DNA of 41,485 nucleotides from Streptomyces sp. T39 (GCF_008042045.1 NZ_RDBP01000012.1:1324144-1365628), one strand, 5' to 3'; shown: positions 22,302-31,524, counted from the first letter of the stretch. The notes: generated from the sequence alone by a model not told the origin. A program made the numbers and translations.

Positions 22302-23579
22302 GTGATTGACCTTCGTCTGCTCCGTGAGGACCCCGACCGAGTCCGCGCCTCCCAGCGCGCCCGTGGAGAGGACGTCGACCTCGTCGACGCCCTGCTCTTG
22401 GCCGACGAGCGGCGACGGTCCTCCGGCCTCCGCTTCGACGAGCTGCGCTCCGAGCAGAGGTCGCTCGGCAAGCTCATCCCCCGGGCCACCCCGGAGGAGC
22501 GCGCCGAGCTCCTCCGGAAGGCCGAGCAGCTCAAGACCGACGTCAAGTCCGCCGAGGCCGCGCAGAACGAGGCCGACGACGAGGCCCGGCAGCTGCTGCT
22601 GAAGATGGGCAACCTCGTCCACGAGGACGTCCCGGTCGGCGGCGAGGAGGACTTCGTCGTCCTGGAGACGCACGGGACCATCCGCGACTTCGGGGCCGAG
22701 GGCTTCGAGCCCAGGGACCACCTGGAGCTCGGCGAGGCCCTGGGCGCCATCGACGTCGAGCGCGGTGCCAAGGTCTCCGGCTCGCGCTTCTACTACCTGA
22801 CGGGTGTCGGCGCGCTGCTGGAGCTGGCCCTGGTCAACGCGGCCATCGCCCAGGCCACCGAGGCGGGCTTCGTGCCGATGCTCACCCCGGCGCTGGTCCG
22901 CCCCCGGGCCATGGAGGGCACCGGCTTCCTCGGCCAGGCCGCGGAGAACGTCTACCACCTGGAGCGGGACGACTACTACCTGGTCGGCACCTCCGAGGTC
23001 CCGCTCGCCGCGTACCACATGGACGAGATCATCGAGGCGGACAAGCTGCCGCTGCGCTACGCCGGATTCTCGCCCTGCTTCCGCCGTGAGGCCGGCACGT
23101 ACGGCAAGGACACCCGGGGCATCTTCCGGGTCCACCAGTTCGACAAGGTGGAGATGTTCTCGTACGTGGCCCCGGAGGACGCCGAGGCGGAGCACAAGCG
23201 CCTCCTGGAGTGGGAGAAGCAGTGGCTCACCGGCCTGGAGCTGCCCTTCCAGGTGATCGACGTGGCCTCCGGCGACCTCGGCGCCTCGGCGTCGCGCAAG
23301 TACGACTGCGAGGCGTGGATCCCGACCCAGGGCAAGTACCGCGAGCTGACCTCCGCGTCGAACTGCGACTCCTTCCAGGCCCGCCGGCTGTCGGTGCGCA
23401 TGCGTGACGGCAAGAAGGTCCAGCCGCTGGCGACGCTGAACGGCACCCTGTGCGCCGTCCCGCGCACGATCGTGGCGATCCTGGAGAACCACCAGCTGGC
23501 CGACGGTTCGGTCCGGGTCCCCGAGGTGCTCCGTCCCTACCTGGGCGGCCGCGAGGTGCTGGAGCCGATCGCCACGTGA
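22302..23579 (+). CDS. serS: Seryl-tRNA synthetase
   Basis: 425 residues, the usual bacterial length. The N-terminal antiparallel coiled coil (about 28-100) contacts the long variable arm of tRNA-Ser. The class II core has motif 2 at about 258-285 ([23 protein letters not shown]) and motif 3 at about 378-396 ([18 protein letters not shown]); the serine pocket includes VGTSEVPL and CDSFQARR. It charges tRNA-Ser, including the one at 2493-2577, and makes Ser-tRNA(Sec) if present. The start is GTG 22302, preceded by a -10 element and no ribosome binding site. The stop overlaps the start of the HAD gene by 4 bp, so the two form an operon. Confidence 0.98.
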   Translation: MIDLRLLREDPDRVRASQRARGEDVDLVDALLLADERRRSSGLRFDELRSEQRSLGKLIPRATPEERAELLRKAEQLKTDVKSAEAAQNEADDEARQLLLKMGNLVHEDVPVGGEEDFVVLETHGTIRDFGAEGFEPRDHLELGEALGAIDVERGAKVSGSRFYYLTGVGALLELALVNAAIAQATEAGFVPMLTPALVRPRAMEGTGFLGQAAENVYHLERDDYYLVGTSEVPLAAYHMDEIIEADKLPLRYAGFSPCFRREAGTYGKDTRGIFRVHQFDKVEMFSYVAPEDAEAEHKRLLEWEKQWLTGLELPFQVIDVASGDLGASASRKYDCEAWIPTQGKYRELTSASNCDSFQARRLSVRMRDGKKVQPLATLNGTLCAVPRTIVAILENHQLADGSVRVPEVLRPYLGGREVLEPIAT

Positions 23580-24388
23580 GCACCGCCCCGTTCCCGTACA
23601 AGCTCGTCGCCACGGATCTCGACGGCACGCTGCTGCAGAGCGACGGCACCGTCGCGCAGCGCACCCGGGACGCTCTCGCCGCGGTCACCGCGGCGGGAGC
23701 GGCGCACATCGTCGTGACGGGACGCGCCGTCCCGTGGACGCGGCACATCCTCGACGACCTCGGCTACGACGGTCTCGCGGTGTGCGGCCAGGGCGCGCAG
23801 GTCTACCACGCCGGTGAGCACCGGCTGCTGACCTCCCTCACGCTGGACCGGCAGCTGGCGGGCCTGGCCCTGTCCAAGATCGAGGCGGAGGTCGGGCCGC
23901 TGGCCCTCGCCGCGAGCCGGGACGGCCTGGACGGCGAGGTGCTGATCGCGCCCGGCTACCGGGCGCAGGGCGGGCCGCTGCCGTACACGCCGATGAAGGA
24001 CCCGTCCGAGCTGTGGGCGGCGCCGCTGAACAAGCTCTACATCCAGCACCCCGAGCTGGGCGACGACGAGCTGACCCGGGCCGCCAGGGCGACGGTCGGC
24101 AGCCTGGTGGACGTGGTGATGGCGGGCCCGGGGATAGTCGAGATCCTGCCGCTCGGGCTGAGCAAGGCGACCGGGCTCTCGCTGGCCGCCCGCCGGCTGG
24201 GCGTCCGCGGCGCGGACACCATCGCGTTCGGCGACATGCCCAACGACATCCCGATGTTCGGCTGGGCCGCGCACGGCGTGGCGATGGCGAACGCGCACGA
24301 CGAGCTCAAGGCCGTGGCCCACGAGATCACCGCGTCCAACGACGCGGACGGCATCGCGGTGGTGCTGGAGCAGCTGCTCGCGGCCTGA
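23576..24388 (+). CDS. HAD-superfamily phosphatase, Cof-type (class IIB)
   Basis: 270 residues. HAD motif I is [14 protein letters not shown] (nucleophile Asp in DLDGT), motif II is the Thr in IVVTGR, motif III is a Lys in the cap-side region (GLSKATGL), and motif IV is [11 protein letters not shown]. The large C2B cap between them is typical of Cof hydrolases acting on sugar phosphates or nucleotides; the substrate is unknown. The GTG start overlaps the serS stop codon (coupled translation). A paralogue of the same type is encoded at 35256-36119. Confidence 0.93.
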   Translation: MSTAPFPYKLVATDLDGTLLQSDGTVAQRTRDALAAVTAAGAAHIVVTGRAVPWTRHILDDLGYDGLAVCGQGAQVYHAGEHRLLTSLTLDRQLAGLALSKIEAEVGPLALAASRDGLDGEVLIAPGYRAQGGPLPYTPMKDPSELWAAPLNKLYIQHPELGDDELTRAARATVGSLVDVVMAGPGIVEILPLGLSKATGLSLAARRLGVRGADTIAFGDMPNDIPMFGWAAHGVAMANAHDELKAVAHEITASNDADGIAVVLEQLLAA

Positions 24389-24771
24389 GCGGTCCTCCCT
24401 CCGGGCACCGCGGGGTTCGCCCGATCCGGGCGGAGACCTCGCACGAGGGGCCGGGAGGGGGCGGCCCGCGCGGATGCGCGCTCGAAGCGGCCGCCCCCTG
24501 GGCAGTGACACCGGACGGCGCGCGGCGGCGGCTCCACCCCGCTGCTGCCTGCCCGGTCCTGCCCGGAAGAGAGCCCTGCGGACGGGGACTCGAACTCCGC
24601 GTCGTCGCCGTGCTCTTTTCCCGGTCCGTGCCGCCGGTCTCGCACGTGTGTGCGGTGCCGGCAGGACAACTCTGCCGCGCCCGCCGTCCCGGTGCCACCG
24701 GATTTCCGCCCGGCCGCGGGCGTACGCCGACGCACGGGGGACGGCACGGCCCACTCGGCGGTGACGCGGCC
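24389..24771. other. Gap between the HAD and oxidoreductase genes
   Basis: 383 bp between convergent genes. It holds the hairpin at 24457-24498 and otherwise no supported gene. A stretch at about 24578-24600 (GGACTCGAACTCCG) resembles a tRNA T arm, but no tRNA can be folded around it. Confidence 0.45.
24457..24498. terminator. Terminator of the serS-HAD operon
   Basis: GGGGGCGGCC (24457-24466) pairs perfectly with GGCCGCCCCC (24489-24498); the loop is 22 nt and can fold further (CGCG/CGCG). Confidence 0.6.
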
Positions 24772-25383
24772 TCAGCGCACCACGCGGATCCCGAAGGTGT
24801 ACGTTCCGATCGACTCGGCGATGCCCATGAACAGCAGCGCGAAGTGCTCCTGCCCACGGGCGGTCCGCAGCTCCCCCAGGTCCATCACGGAGTCCGCCGG
24901 CCAGCCGAGGTCGTGCAGCAGCGACTCGACGCTGCGCTTCGCCGCCTCGTCGTCACCGGAGACGAACACCGTGCCGGGACCGGACAGTTCGCCGGGCGCG
25001 GTCATCGCCGTGGAGTCCATGGTGGACAGGCTCTTGACCACCCGGGTGTCCGGGAGGGCCCGCTGGATCTCCTCCGAGACGCTGGAGTTGGGGTGGGCGA
25101 GCCCCGACTCGGCGGTGAGGCCCACCGCGATGTCCAGCAGCACCTTGCCCGCCAGCGGCCCGGCCAGTGGGGCGAGCAGCGCCACGGAGTCGGTCCCCGG
25201 TGTGGCGTTGACGACGATCTCCCCCTGCGCGGCCGCCTCGGCGACCGTCACCACCGGGTGGTCGAGGTCCGTTCTGGCGTCCGGCTCACGGGAGCCGAAC
25301 AGCACCTCGTGGCCGGCCTTCGCGAAGGCCGGGGCGAGGGCCCGACCCACATGTCCTGTGCCGATGAGCGCGATTTTCGTCAT
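24772..25383 (-). CDS. NADPH-dependent F420 reductase-like oxidoreductase
   Basis: 203 residues, a single Rossmann domain that starts MTKIALIGTGHVGRALAPAF; GxGxVG binds the dinucleotide. LFGSREPDA follows the second strand; in this family SR or similar residues select NADPH. Other segments are VVNATPGTDSVALLAPLAG, VVKSLSTMDSTAM and the C-terminal FALLFMGIAESIG helix. The family (F420_oxidored) includes NADPH:F420 reductases and other small oxidoreductases; Streptomyces make F420, so either is possible. ATG 25383 has no ribosome binding site but a -10 element 6 nt upstream. It is divergent from the FadR-type regulator gene. Confidence 0.85.
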   Translation of the reverse strand: MTKIALIGTGHVGRALAPAFAKAGHEVLFGSREPDARTDLDHPVVTVAEAAAQGEIVVNATPGTDSVALLAPLAGPLAGKVLLDIAVGLTAESGLAHPNSSVSEEIQRALPDTRVVKSLSTMDSTAMTAPGELSGPGTVFVSGDDEAAKRSVESLLHDLGWPADSVMDLGELRTARGQEHFALLFMGIAESIGTYTFGIRVVR

Positions 25384-25389
25384 GATCCG

Positions 25390-25395
25390 ACGCTA
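25390..25395 (-). promoter_or_regulatory. -10 element (TAGCGT) of a leaderless mRNA
   Basis: On the - strand TAGCGT is followed by 6 nt and ATG 25383; no ribosome binding site is present. Confidence 0.5.
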
Positions 25396-25493
25396 GGCCG
25401 CACCGGCCGGGCGCCGTATCGGGCCGTGGGCCCGGCCGCGCTCCGGCGCGAGCCCTAGGACGCACGGACCCACCGCGCAATGGTTTCATCATG

Positions 25494-25525
25494 CATCCAT
25501 CCGGTTGTAGGATGACCGGGCAACC
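25494..25525 (+). promoter_or_regulatory. Promoter and candidate operator of the FadR-type regulator gene
   Basis: TAGGAT (25508-25513) is a likely -10. It lies between CATCC (25494-25498) and GGATG (25510-25514), and within GGTTG (25503-25507) and CAACC (25521-25525). A dyad over the -10 suggests self-repression. The leader would be about 27 nt with AGGAGG at 25535-25540. Confidence 0.4.
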
Positions 25526-25546
25526 ACCCCGGGCAGGAGGATCCCC

Positions 25547-26233
25547 GTGACCGCTCTGCGGACCGCCGGACGCACGTCCCTCGTCGACACCGTCGTCGAG
25601 GCGCTCCGTGCCGAGCTGGCCCGAGGCGAATGGTCCGTCGGCGACCGCATCCCCACCGAACACGAACTCGCGGACCAGCTCGGCGTCGGGCGCAACACCG
25701 TGCGCGAGGCCGTGCGGGTCCTCGTCCACGCCGGACTGCTGGAGTCCCGTCAGGGCAACGGCACCTTCGTGCGGTCCACCGCCGACCCGGCCGCCGTCCT
25801 GCGCCACATGCGCCGTGCCGACGCCCTGGAGGTGCTCGAACTGCGCGTCGCCCTGGAGGCCGAGGCCGCGCGGCTGGCCGCCGAGCGGCACACCGCGACG
25901 GACCTGCAGCGGCTGCGGGACGCCCTGGCGACCGTGGTGGCCGAGGGGGACCGGGACGCGGACGCCGACGTGGCGTTCCACCTCGCGGTCGTCGAGGCCA
26001 CCCACAACTCCGCCTTCGTCGAGGTGTACCGCTTCTTCTCCGCCCAGGTGCACGAGGTGCTGGTCCACGCACTCGGCGACCACGAGATGCCGCCGGTCGA
26101 CATCGCCGCGCACACCGCCCTCGTCGACGCCGTCGAGAGCGGCGACCCGGCCGCCGCCGAGCGGGCCGCCCGCGACCTCCTCGGGGTCCCCATCGACACC
26201 GTGCGCGCGCTGACCGCCCGCCGGGCGACCTGA
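25547..26233 (+). CDS. FadR/GntR-family transcriptional regulator with FCD domain
   Basis: 228 residues. The winged HTH of the GntR family spans about 10-75 (LRAELARGEWSVGDRIPTEHE, then LGVGRNTVREAVRVLVHAGL, wing ESRQGNGTFV). The FCD ligand domain (about 90-215) has six to seven helices with the metal/ligand residues D/H in DVAFHLAVVEATHN, and H in a later IAAHTALVDA helix. It would respond to a small organic acid. AGGAGG lies 6 bases before GTG 25547. It lies 95 bp upstream of an MFS transporter in the same direction, which it probably controls. Confidence 0.92.
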   Translation: MTALRTAGRTSLVDTVVEALRAELARGEWSVGDRIPTEHELADQLGVGRNTVREAVRVLVHAGLLESRQGNGTFVRSTADPAAVLRHMRRADALEVLELRVALEAEAARLAAERHTATDLQRLRDALATVVAEGDRDADADVAFHLAVVEATHNSAFVEVYRFFSAQVHEVLVHALGDHEMPPVDIAAHTALVDAVESGDPAAAERAARDLLGVPIDTVRALTARRAT

Positions 26234-26328
26234 CCGGCCTCCGCGCCCCTCCCTCCCCTCCATCGCCGGAAGGCCCTCGCCCCGCCCGAGGCCCGCACCC
26301 GACGGTCACCACCAGAAAGGTGTTCGCC

Positions 26329-27603
26329 TTGGCACGCCCGGAATCCGGACCGCACCCCCTCCTCCTGCCCCCCGACGCCGAGGCCGACGTCCGGCCGTCG
26401 GCCGAGGGCAGGGCCGCCCGGCGGGCCCTGCTCGCCCGGCCCGCTGTGCTGCTCACCGGTGTCGTCCTCGCCTCGCTCAACATGCGCGCGGCCCTGGCGA
26501 GCGTGTCACCGCTGGCCGGCGAGATCGGCGGGGCCTTCGGGCTGTCGTCGGCCGCGACCAGCCTGGTGACCTCGGTTCCGGTGCTCTTCCTCGGCGCCGG
26601 CGCCCTGGTCGCCCCCCGGCTCGGCCGCCGCTTCGGCACCGAACGGGTGCTGTTCGCCGCGCTGCTGCTCCTGGCGGCCGGCATCTCCGTGCGCGTCCTG
26701 CCCTCGGTCGTCGCGCTGTACGGCGGCGGTGTGCTGGTCGGGACGGCGATCGCCCTGCTCAACGTCCTGATGCCGGGCCTGATCAAGCGCGACTTCCCGG
26801 ACCGGGCGGCGTCGATGACCTCCCTCTACACGGGCGCGATGATCGCCGGGGCGACCCTGGCCGCGGCCGCGTCCGTGCCGCTGGAGCGGGCGTTCGGCGG
26901 CAGCTGGCAGGCGTCACTGGCGTCCTGGTCGCTGCTCGCGGCGGTCGCGGCGCTGGCCTGGCTGCCCCAGGTGCTCGTCGCCCGGGGCCGTACCGGACAC
27001 GGGGTCCGCGCTGCGCCCGTCCCCGGCCCGGCGCGGAGCGTGTGGCGGTCCGCCCTCGCGTGGCAGGTCACCCTCTTCATGGGGCTGCAGTCGCTGTGGT
27101 CCTACGTGCTGATCGCCTGGATGCCCACGATCCTCACCGACCACGGGACGGAGGCCTCCACCGCCGGCCTGGTCTTCGCCTTCAACAACCTCGTCCAGGT
27201 GGCGAGCGCGTTCGTGGTGCCGCTCCTGGCCGGACGGATGCGCGACCAGCGGCCCCTGGTCGTGGCCGTCACCTCGCTGGTGGCGGCGGGCTTCGCCGGA
27301 CTGATGGCCGATCCGGCGGGCGGTGCGTGGCTGTGGTCGGCGGTCCTCGGCATCGGGCAGGGCGGTGCGCTCGCCCTCGCCCTGACGCTCATCGTGCTGC
27401 GCACCGGCACGGCGGCCACGGCCGCCCGGCTGTCCGGGATGACACAGGCGGTCGGCTATCTGCTCGCCGCCCTGGGGCCGGCGGCCGCCGGCACGGTGCA
27501 CGAGGCGACCGGCGGCTGGACCGTGCCGCTGGCGATGATGCTGGGGGTCTGTGCGGTGGCCGCGGCGGTGGGGCTGGCGGCCGCCCGCGACCGCACGGTC
27601 TGA
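26329..27603 (+). CDS. MFS transporter, CynX/NimT (cyanate/nitroimidazole) family
   Basis: About 424 residues with twelve predicted membrane spans. The first span is LTGVVLASLNMRAALASVSPLAGEI, where the NMR-A-SVSP stretch is typical of CynX/NimT-type carriers. The A-loop GRRFGTERVLF and the second-half motif GRMRDQRPLV are also present. The substrate cannot be told; a small anion or an efflux drug is possible. No ATG is suitably placed; I chose TTG 26329 with AAAGG nine bases upstream, and GTG 26320 is the alternative. Regulated by the FadR-type protein upstream, by inference. Confidence 0.88.
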   Translation: MARPESGPHPLLLPPDAEADVRPSAEGRAARRALLARPAVLLTGVVLASLNMRAALASVSPLAGEIGGAFGLSSAATSLVTSVPVLFLGAGALVAPRLGRRFGTERVLFAALLLLAAGISVRVLPSVVALYGGGVLVGTAIALLNVLMPGLIKRDFPDRAASMTSLYTGAMIAGATLAAAASVPLERAFGGSWQASLASWSLLAAVAALAWLPQVLVARGRTGHGVRAAPVPGPARSVWRSALAWQVTLFMGLQSLWSYVLIAWMPTILTDHGTEASTAGLVFAFNNLVQVASAFVVPLLAGRMRDQRPLVVAVTSLVAAGFAGLMADPAGGAWLWSAVLGIGQGGALALALTLIVLRTGTAATAARLSGMTQAVGYLLAALGPAAAGTVHEATGGWTVPLAMMLGVCAVAAAVGLAAARDRTV

Positions 27604-27628
27604 CGCCCCGCCCGCCCGGCACACAGGC

Positions 27629-27664
27629 CCGCGGGGCGGGAGCGCACCGGCTCCCGCCCCGCGG
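27629..27664. terminator. Strong bidirectional terminator
   Basis: A perfect 15-bp stem (27629-27643 with 27650-27664) and a 6-nt loop between the convergent MFS and ABC permease genes. Confidence 0.8.
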
Positions 27665-27708
27665 CGACCTCTCGCCCCGGCCACCGGGGCGCGTGCTCCC
27701 GGTAGGTC

Positions 27709-28428
27709 CTACTCCTCGCCGGCGAGAGTGAGGGTGCGCAGCTTCTGCCCCGCGTACCAGGTCGCGGCCACGGTCACCCCGGCGAGCAGCGCCACCGCCG
27801 CCGGCAGGCCGACGTCCGAGCCGACCAGGCCGTCACCGGCGATGCGTTCGGCGAGCGACAGCGCCCACTGCTGGACGCTGAGCGTCCGCGCGCCGGGCAC
27901 CAGGCTGCCGAAGAGCGTCTCCCACACCAGGGCGTAGACGAGGCCGATGACGACCGCGTGCCGGCTGACCGTGCCGAGCAGCAGGAACAGCGCGCTGTAG
28001 GCGATCGAGGAGACCAGCGCGGCGACCGTGTAGGCGACGGCGACCTGCTGGCCGTTGCCGTTCAGGATCAGGCCCGCGACGAAGGTGGGCACCGCCGAGA
28101 AGGCCATGGTCACGGCGATCGCGACGATCAGCTTGGTGAAGACGATCGTCGGCCGCTTCACCGGCTTGGAGAGCAGATAGACGATCGATCCGTCGTCGAT
28201 CTCGGGACTGATCGCCCCGGTGCCGGCGATCACGCCGATCAGCGGGACCATCGTGGCCAGCGCGAAGCCGCCGAGGACGTCGGCGGCCACCTGGTCGTCG
28301 ACACCGTTCAGCATCCGCACCGCGACCGCGATCAGCAGCAGCAGGGCGGGCAGTACGAAGAGGATCGCGGCGCGCCGCCGTCCGAGGACGGCCTTGTAGG
28401 TGAGCCGGGCGACTGTGGGGTGGTACAT
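27709..28428 (-). CDS. ABC-2-type transporter permease (pair 2)
   Basis: 239 residues, six predicted spans: AAILFVLPALLLLIAVAV, then FALATMVPLIGVIAGTGAISPEI, LIVAIAVTMAFSAVPTFVAG, AYTVAALVSSIAYSALFLL, VVIGLVYALVWETLFGSL, and LPAAVALLAGVTVAATWYAG. SPEIDDGSIVYLLSKPVKR is the conserved cytoplasmic loop of ABC-2 permeases that contacts the ATPase. Start ATG 28428 has AAAGGAG about 11 bases upstream; GTG 28437 is too close to that site. It is last of four coupled genes with the ATPase at 28446. The substrate is unknown. Confidence 0.9.
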   Translation of the reverse strand: MYHPTVARLTYKAVLGRRRAAILFVLPALLLLIAVAVRMLNGVDDQVAADVLGGFALATMVPLIGVIAGTGAISPEIDDGSIVYLLSKPVKRPTIVFTKLIVAIAVTMAFSAVPTFVAGLILNGNGQQVAVAYTVAALVSSIAYSALFLLLGTVSRHAVVIGLVYALVWETLFGSLVPGARTLSVQQWALSLAERIAGDGLVGSDVGLPAAVALLAGVTVAATWYAGQKLRTLTLAGEE

Positions 28429-28445
28429 GTGCGTCACAGCTCCTT

Positions 28446-29357
28446 TCAGGCCGCTACGAGGTAGGAGAAGACCGATTCGAGGGACTCGTCGGACGGCGAG
28501 ACCGTCAGCAGCCGGATCGAGTGCTCACGGGCGACCCTCGGCAGCAGTTCGGTGAACCGGCCGAAGTCGACGGCCTGGATGCGCAGCGCCCCCTCGGTGA
28601 CGTCGACCTCGATGCCGGCCGTCGACGGGTCCGCGATCAGCGCGGCCGCGAGCGCCCGGTCGTCGCTGGAGCGCACCAGATAGCGGTGCGGGCGGTCGGT
28701 CATCAGCCGCCGGATCCGGCGGAAGTCGCCGCTGGCCGCATGGCGGCCGGCGACGATCACCTCGATGTGGGAGGCGAGCTGCTCGACCTCCTCCAGGATG
28801 TGGGAGGAGAAGAGCACGGTCCGGCCCTCTGCTCCCATGCGGCGCAGCAGGTCCATCAGCTGCATCCGCTGACGCGGATCCATACCGTTGAACGGCTCGT
28901 CGAGCAGCAGCACCGCCGGGTCGTGGACCAGCGCGGACGCCATCTTCACGCGCTGGCGCATGCCCTTGCTGTACGTCGAGATCTTGCGGTCCTGGGCGTA
29001 CTCCATCTCGACCGTGGCGAGCGCCCGCTGCGCCGCGCGGGCGTCGAGCCCGTGCAGTTCGGCGTTGGCGACGACGAAGTCGCGGCCGGTGAGGAAGTCG
29101 TACATCGCCTCCCGCTCGGGGACGACGCCGATCTGCCGGTACACCGACTCGTTGCGCCAGATCGGCTGCCCGTCGAGGGTGACCGTGCCGGTGGAGGGGG
29201 CGAGGAAGCCGCCCATCATGTTGATGAGCGTGGACTTGCCCGCGCCGTTCGGGCCGAGCAGGCCGGTCACACCGGGGCCGATGTCCATGGTCACGTCGTT
29301 GACGGCGACCACGTTGCCGAACCAGCGCGAGGCGTGCTCGATGCTGACTGAGGTCAC
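28446..29357 (-). CDS. ABC transporter ATP-binding protein (pair 2)
   Basis: 303 residues. Walker A is GPNGAGKST, the Q-loop lies in YRQIGVVPE, the signature is YSKGMRQRVKMASAL, Walker B is VLLLDEPFNGMD and the switch His is in FSSHILEEVE. A C-terminal extension of about 80 residues (from HRYLVRSSDDRALAAAL) is typical of ATPases that serve ABC-2 permeases (CcmA/NatA-like). The GTG start overlaps the stop of the permease upstream by 4 bp. It is a close relative of the ATPase at 30253 (shared IGPGVTGL), so the two pairs probably arose by duplication. Confidence 0.93.
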   Translation of the reverse strand: MTSVSIEHASRWFGNVVAVNDVTMDIGPGVTGLLGPNGAGKSTLINMMGGFLAPSTGTVTLDGQPIWRNESVYRQIGVVPEREAMYDFLTGRDFVVANAELHGLDARAAQRALATVEMEYAQDRKISTYSKGMRQRVKMASALVHDPAVLLLDEPFNGMDPRQRMQLMDLLRRMGAEGRTVLFSSHILEEVEQLASHIEVIVAGRHAASGDFRRIRRLMTDRPHRYLVRSSDDRALAAALIADPSTAGIEVDVTEGALRIQAVDFGRFTELLPRVAREHSIRLLTVSPSDESLESVFSYLVAA

Positions 29358-30256
29358 AGCCCCACCTTCCGATAGCGGCGCATCAGCACGGCGTAGCAGC
29401 CGGCGATCAGCGCGAGGACGACGAGCAGATAGACCGCGCCGGCGCCGGCGCCCGGCCCGGAACCGCCGGGGAAGGCCGATTCGGCGCCCAGGAAGGCGGT
29501 CTGCACCCCGTCGACGAGCGTGACCGGCGAGAACAGGCCGAGCCACTGGATCGCGCCGGACGACCCGGTCTCCCAGGCGATCGCCTGCACGGTGGAGACC
29601 GCTCCGTACGTGATGGTCAGCGTCGCGATCACGGCGGCGACACCGAAGCCGCGCCGGGGGGTGAGGGCGGCGAGCACCAGGCCGATCCCGCCGAAGAGGA
29701 CGGACAGGAGTGCCACGGAGACCATGCCCTGCGCGAAGCCCTTCGTCTGGTCGGTGAAGTCGAACTTCGCCAGCATCGCGCCCAGGTAGAGGATCACCAG
29801 CGGCGTGCCCGTGAGGACGAACAGCGCCGAGGCCATGGCGGCGAACTTGGCGACCACGTAGTCCACCCGCTCGATCGGGCGGGAGAAGTACAGCGGGACG
29901 GACTTGAACCGCAGGTCCCGGGAGACCGACTGCGGGGCCTGCGCCGCGAGGAACAGGCCGATGAGCGCCTGCATCACGATCGCGTAGCGGGTGTACTCCA
30001 CCGGCAGCTCGGTCGTGTTGGGCACCGCGACGGCGACCGCGACCATGATGGCCGCGACCAGGCACATGATGCCCATGAGGATCATCGGCAGGACCTTCGA
30101 CTTGGCCGACCGGCCGAGTCCGAAGGAGCCGCGCAGGGACTGCGAGTAGAGCGAGCGGCGCGCGTAGGCGCGGCCGAGGCGGGGGCCGTCGTAGTTGCGG
30201 TATCCGATGTTGTGGATCCGCGTGGCATCGGGCGCCCCGGGGGTGTGGGTGCTCAC
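29354..30256 (-). CDS. ABC-2-type transporter permease (pair 1)
   Basis: 300 residues, six predicted spans. The cytoplasmic N-terminal part (TRIHNIGYRNYDGPRLGRAY) is longer than in pair 2. SVSRDLRFKSVPLYFSRPIE is the ATPase-contact loop, comparable with SPEIDDGSIVYLLSKPVKR of the other permease. A Gly/Ala-rich outer loop (FPGGSGPGAGAGAV) lies before the last span. GTG 30256 overlaps the stop of the ATPase upstream by 4 bp, and its own stop overlaps the next ATPase by 4 bp. Confidence 0.9.
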   Translation of the reverse strand: MSTHTPGAPDATRIHNIGYRNYDGPRLGRAYARRSLYSQSLRGSFGLGRSAKSKVLPMILMGIMCLVAAIMVAVAVAVPNTTELPVEYTRYAIVMQALIGLFLAAQAPQSVSRDLRFKSVPLYFSRPIERVDYVVAKFAAMASALFVLTGTPLVILYLGAMLAKFDFTDQTKGFAQGMVSVALLSVLFGGIGLVLAALTPRRGFGVAAVIATLTITYGAVSTVQAIAWETGSSGAIQWLGLFSPVTLVDGVQTAFLGAESAFPGGSGPGAGAGAVYLLVVLALIAGCYAVLMRRYRKVGL

Positions 30257-31299
30257 CGGGCCTGCACCTCCCTGCCGGCCGGCGTCGCCGTGCCGGTCTC
30301 GTCGTCCCTGCCGTCGCCGGCCCGTGTGCCGTCGTGTCCGCCGTCGTCCGCGGCGCCGGCCGCGGCGGGACGGAAGACCTCGGCGATGTGGTGGCGGCGC
30401 TGTTCCATCCGTACGAGCCCGAGGCCGAGGTCGGCGACGGTGTCCCGGACGGTGTCGTACGTCTCCTCGCCGGCCGCCTCCAGCAGCAGGATGTGGCCCG
30501 CGCCCGGCAGGCCCTCCTCCGTGCCCTCGTGGATCCGGACCCCGGCGGCGCTGAGCGCCGTCCGCAGGGCCGCGGTGCCGTCCGGGTGGGTGTCGGAGTC
30601 GGTGACCTCGACCGCGAGGGTCGCGGTGGCCTGGGTGAAGTCCTTGGTGGAGCTGGAGCGCAGCAGGCTGCCGCCGTCGATGACGACGACGTGGTCGCAG
30701 GTGCGCTCCAGCTCGCCCAGCAGGTGGGAGGTGACGAGGACCGAGATGCCGAAGTCCGTGTGGATCCGGCGGATCAGGCCCAGCATCTCGTCGCGGCCGA
30801 CCGGGTCGAGGCCGTTCGTCGGCTCGTCCAGCAGCACCAGCTGCGGGTCGTGGACGAGGGCCTGCGCGAGCTTCACGCGCTGCTTCATACCGGTCGAGTA
30901 GCCGCCGATGGGCCGGTAGCGCTCCTCGTACAGGCCCACATGGCGAAGCGTGTCGGCGGTGCGCTCGCGGGCCGCGGTCGGCGGCAGGCCCGACATGCGC
31001 GCCATGTGGACGACGAACTCGGTGGCCGAGACGTCGGGCGGCAGGCAGTCGTGCTCGGGCATGTAGCCGACGCGCTCACGGATCTCGGCGCCGCTCGTGG
31101 CCACGTCGAGGCCGAGCACGGCGGCGCGGCCCTCGGAGGCGGGGGACAGACCCAGCAGGATCTTGATCAACGTGGACTTGCCGGCTCCGTTGGCGCCCAC
31201 CAGGCCGGTCACACCGGGGCCGATGTCCAACGAGAGCCGGTCAAGCGCGGTCACCCTGGGGAACCGCTTGCTCAGGCTTTCGGTCACGATCACAGTCAC
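30253..31299 (-). CDS. ABC transporter ATP-binding protein (pair 1)
   Basis: 348 residues. Walker A is GANGAGKST, the signature is YSTGMKQRVKLAQAL, Walker B is LVLLDEPTNGLD and the switch His is in TSHLLGELE. A C-terminal accessory part follows, then a disordered Asp/Gly/Thr-rich tail (about 40 residues). First of the four-gene operon. Start GTG 31299 has no ribosome binding site but TACGGT six bases upstream (31306-31311), predicting a leaderless mRNA. Two further in-frame GTG codons follow closely. It is a paralogue of the ATPase at 28446; the substrate is unknown, with efflux most likely for this type. Confidence 0.92.
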   Translation of the reverse strand: MTVIVTESLSKRFPRVTALDRLSLDIGPGVTGLVGANGAGKSTLIKILLGLSPASEGRAAVLGLDVATSGAEIRERVGYMPEHDCLPPDVSATEFVVHMARMSGLPPTAARERTADTLRHVGLYEERYRPIGGYSTGMKQRVKLAQALVHDPQLVLLDEPTNGLDPVGRDEMLGLIRRIHTDFGISVLVTSHLLGELERTCDHVVVIDGGSLLRSSSTKDFTQATATLAVEVTDSDTHPDGTAALRTALSAAGVRIHEGTEEGLPGAGHILLLEAAGEETYDTVRDTVADLGLGLVRMEQRRHHIAEVFRPAAAGAADDGGHDGTRAGDGRDDETGTATPAGREVQAR

Positions 31300-31305
31300 A
31301 CCTCG

Positions 31306-31311
31306 ACCGTA
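31306..31311 (-). promoter_or_regulatory. -10 element (TACGGT) of the leaderless ABC operon
   Basis: On the - strand TACGGT is followed by 6 nt (CGAGGT) and GTG 31299. Confidence 0.5.
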
Positions 31312-31376
31312 GTGGCGCGCACCACATCCGACGTCACTCTCGCGGCCCGACCTTCTCCGACTCCAGAGGTACGGCA

Positions 31377-31421
31377 CCCCGAGGGGGCATGCGACCTGAG
31401 TGGGGGTTTCCCCCGTCGGGG
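31377..31421. other. Nested dyad between the ABC operon and the ephD-like gene
   Basis: CCCCGA (31377-31382) and TCGGGG (31416-31421) enclose GGGGG-TTT-CCCCC at about 31402-31414. It lies between divergent genes, so it is not a terminator for either. Its role is unknown. Confidence 0.4.
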
Positions 31422-31451
31422 CCGCCCGGCACCGCCGGGGGGCGGGCGCCC

Positions 31452-31480
31452 TTGACGCGGCCGCGGGCCATGGTCAGATT
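31452..31480 (+). promoter_or_regulatory. Promoter of the ephD-like gene
   Basis: TTGACG (31452-31457) and CAGATT (31475-31480) are 17 bp apart, close to the consensus for the main sigma factor. The start would be near 31486, giving a leader of about 39 nt to GTG 31525. Confidence 0.6.
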
Positions 31481-31524
31481 CGTCGGGTGGCATCGTGCGG
31501 GACCGGACAGGGAGGGGCGCACCG

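Noticed and set aside
24575..24602. A tRNA-like T arm (GGACTCGAACTCCG on the + strand) after the serS-HAD operon
   Set aside because: The T stem has a mismatch and no acceptor, D or anticodon arms can be found within the needed distance on the - strand.
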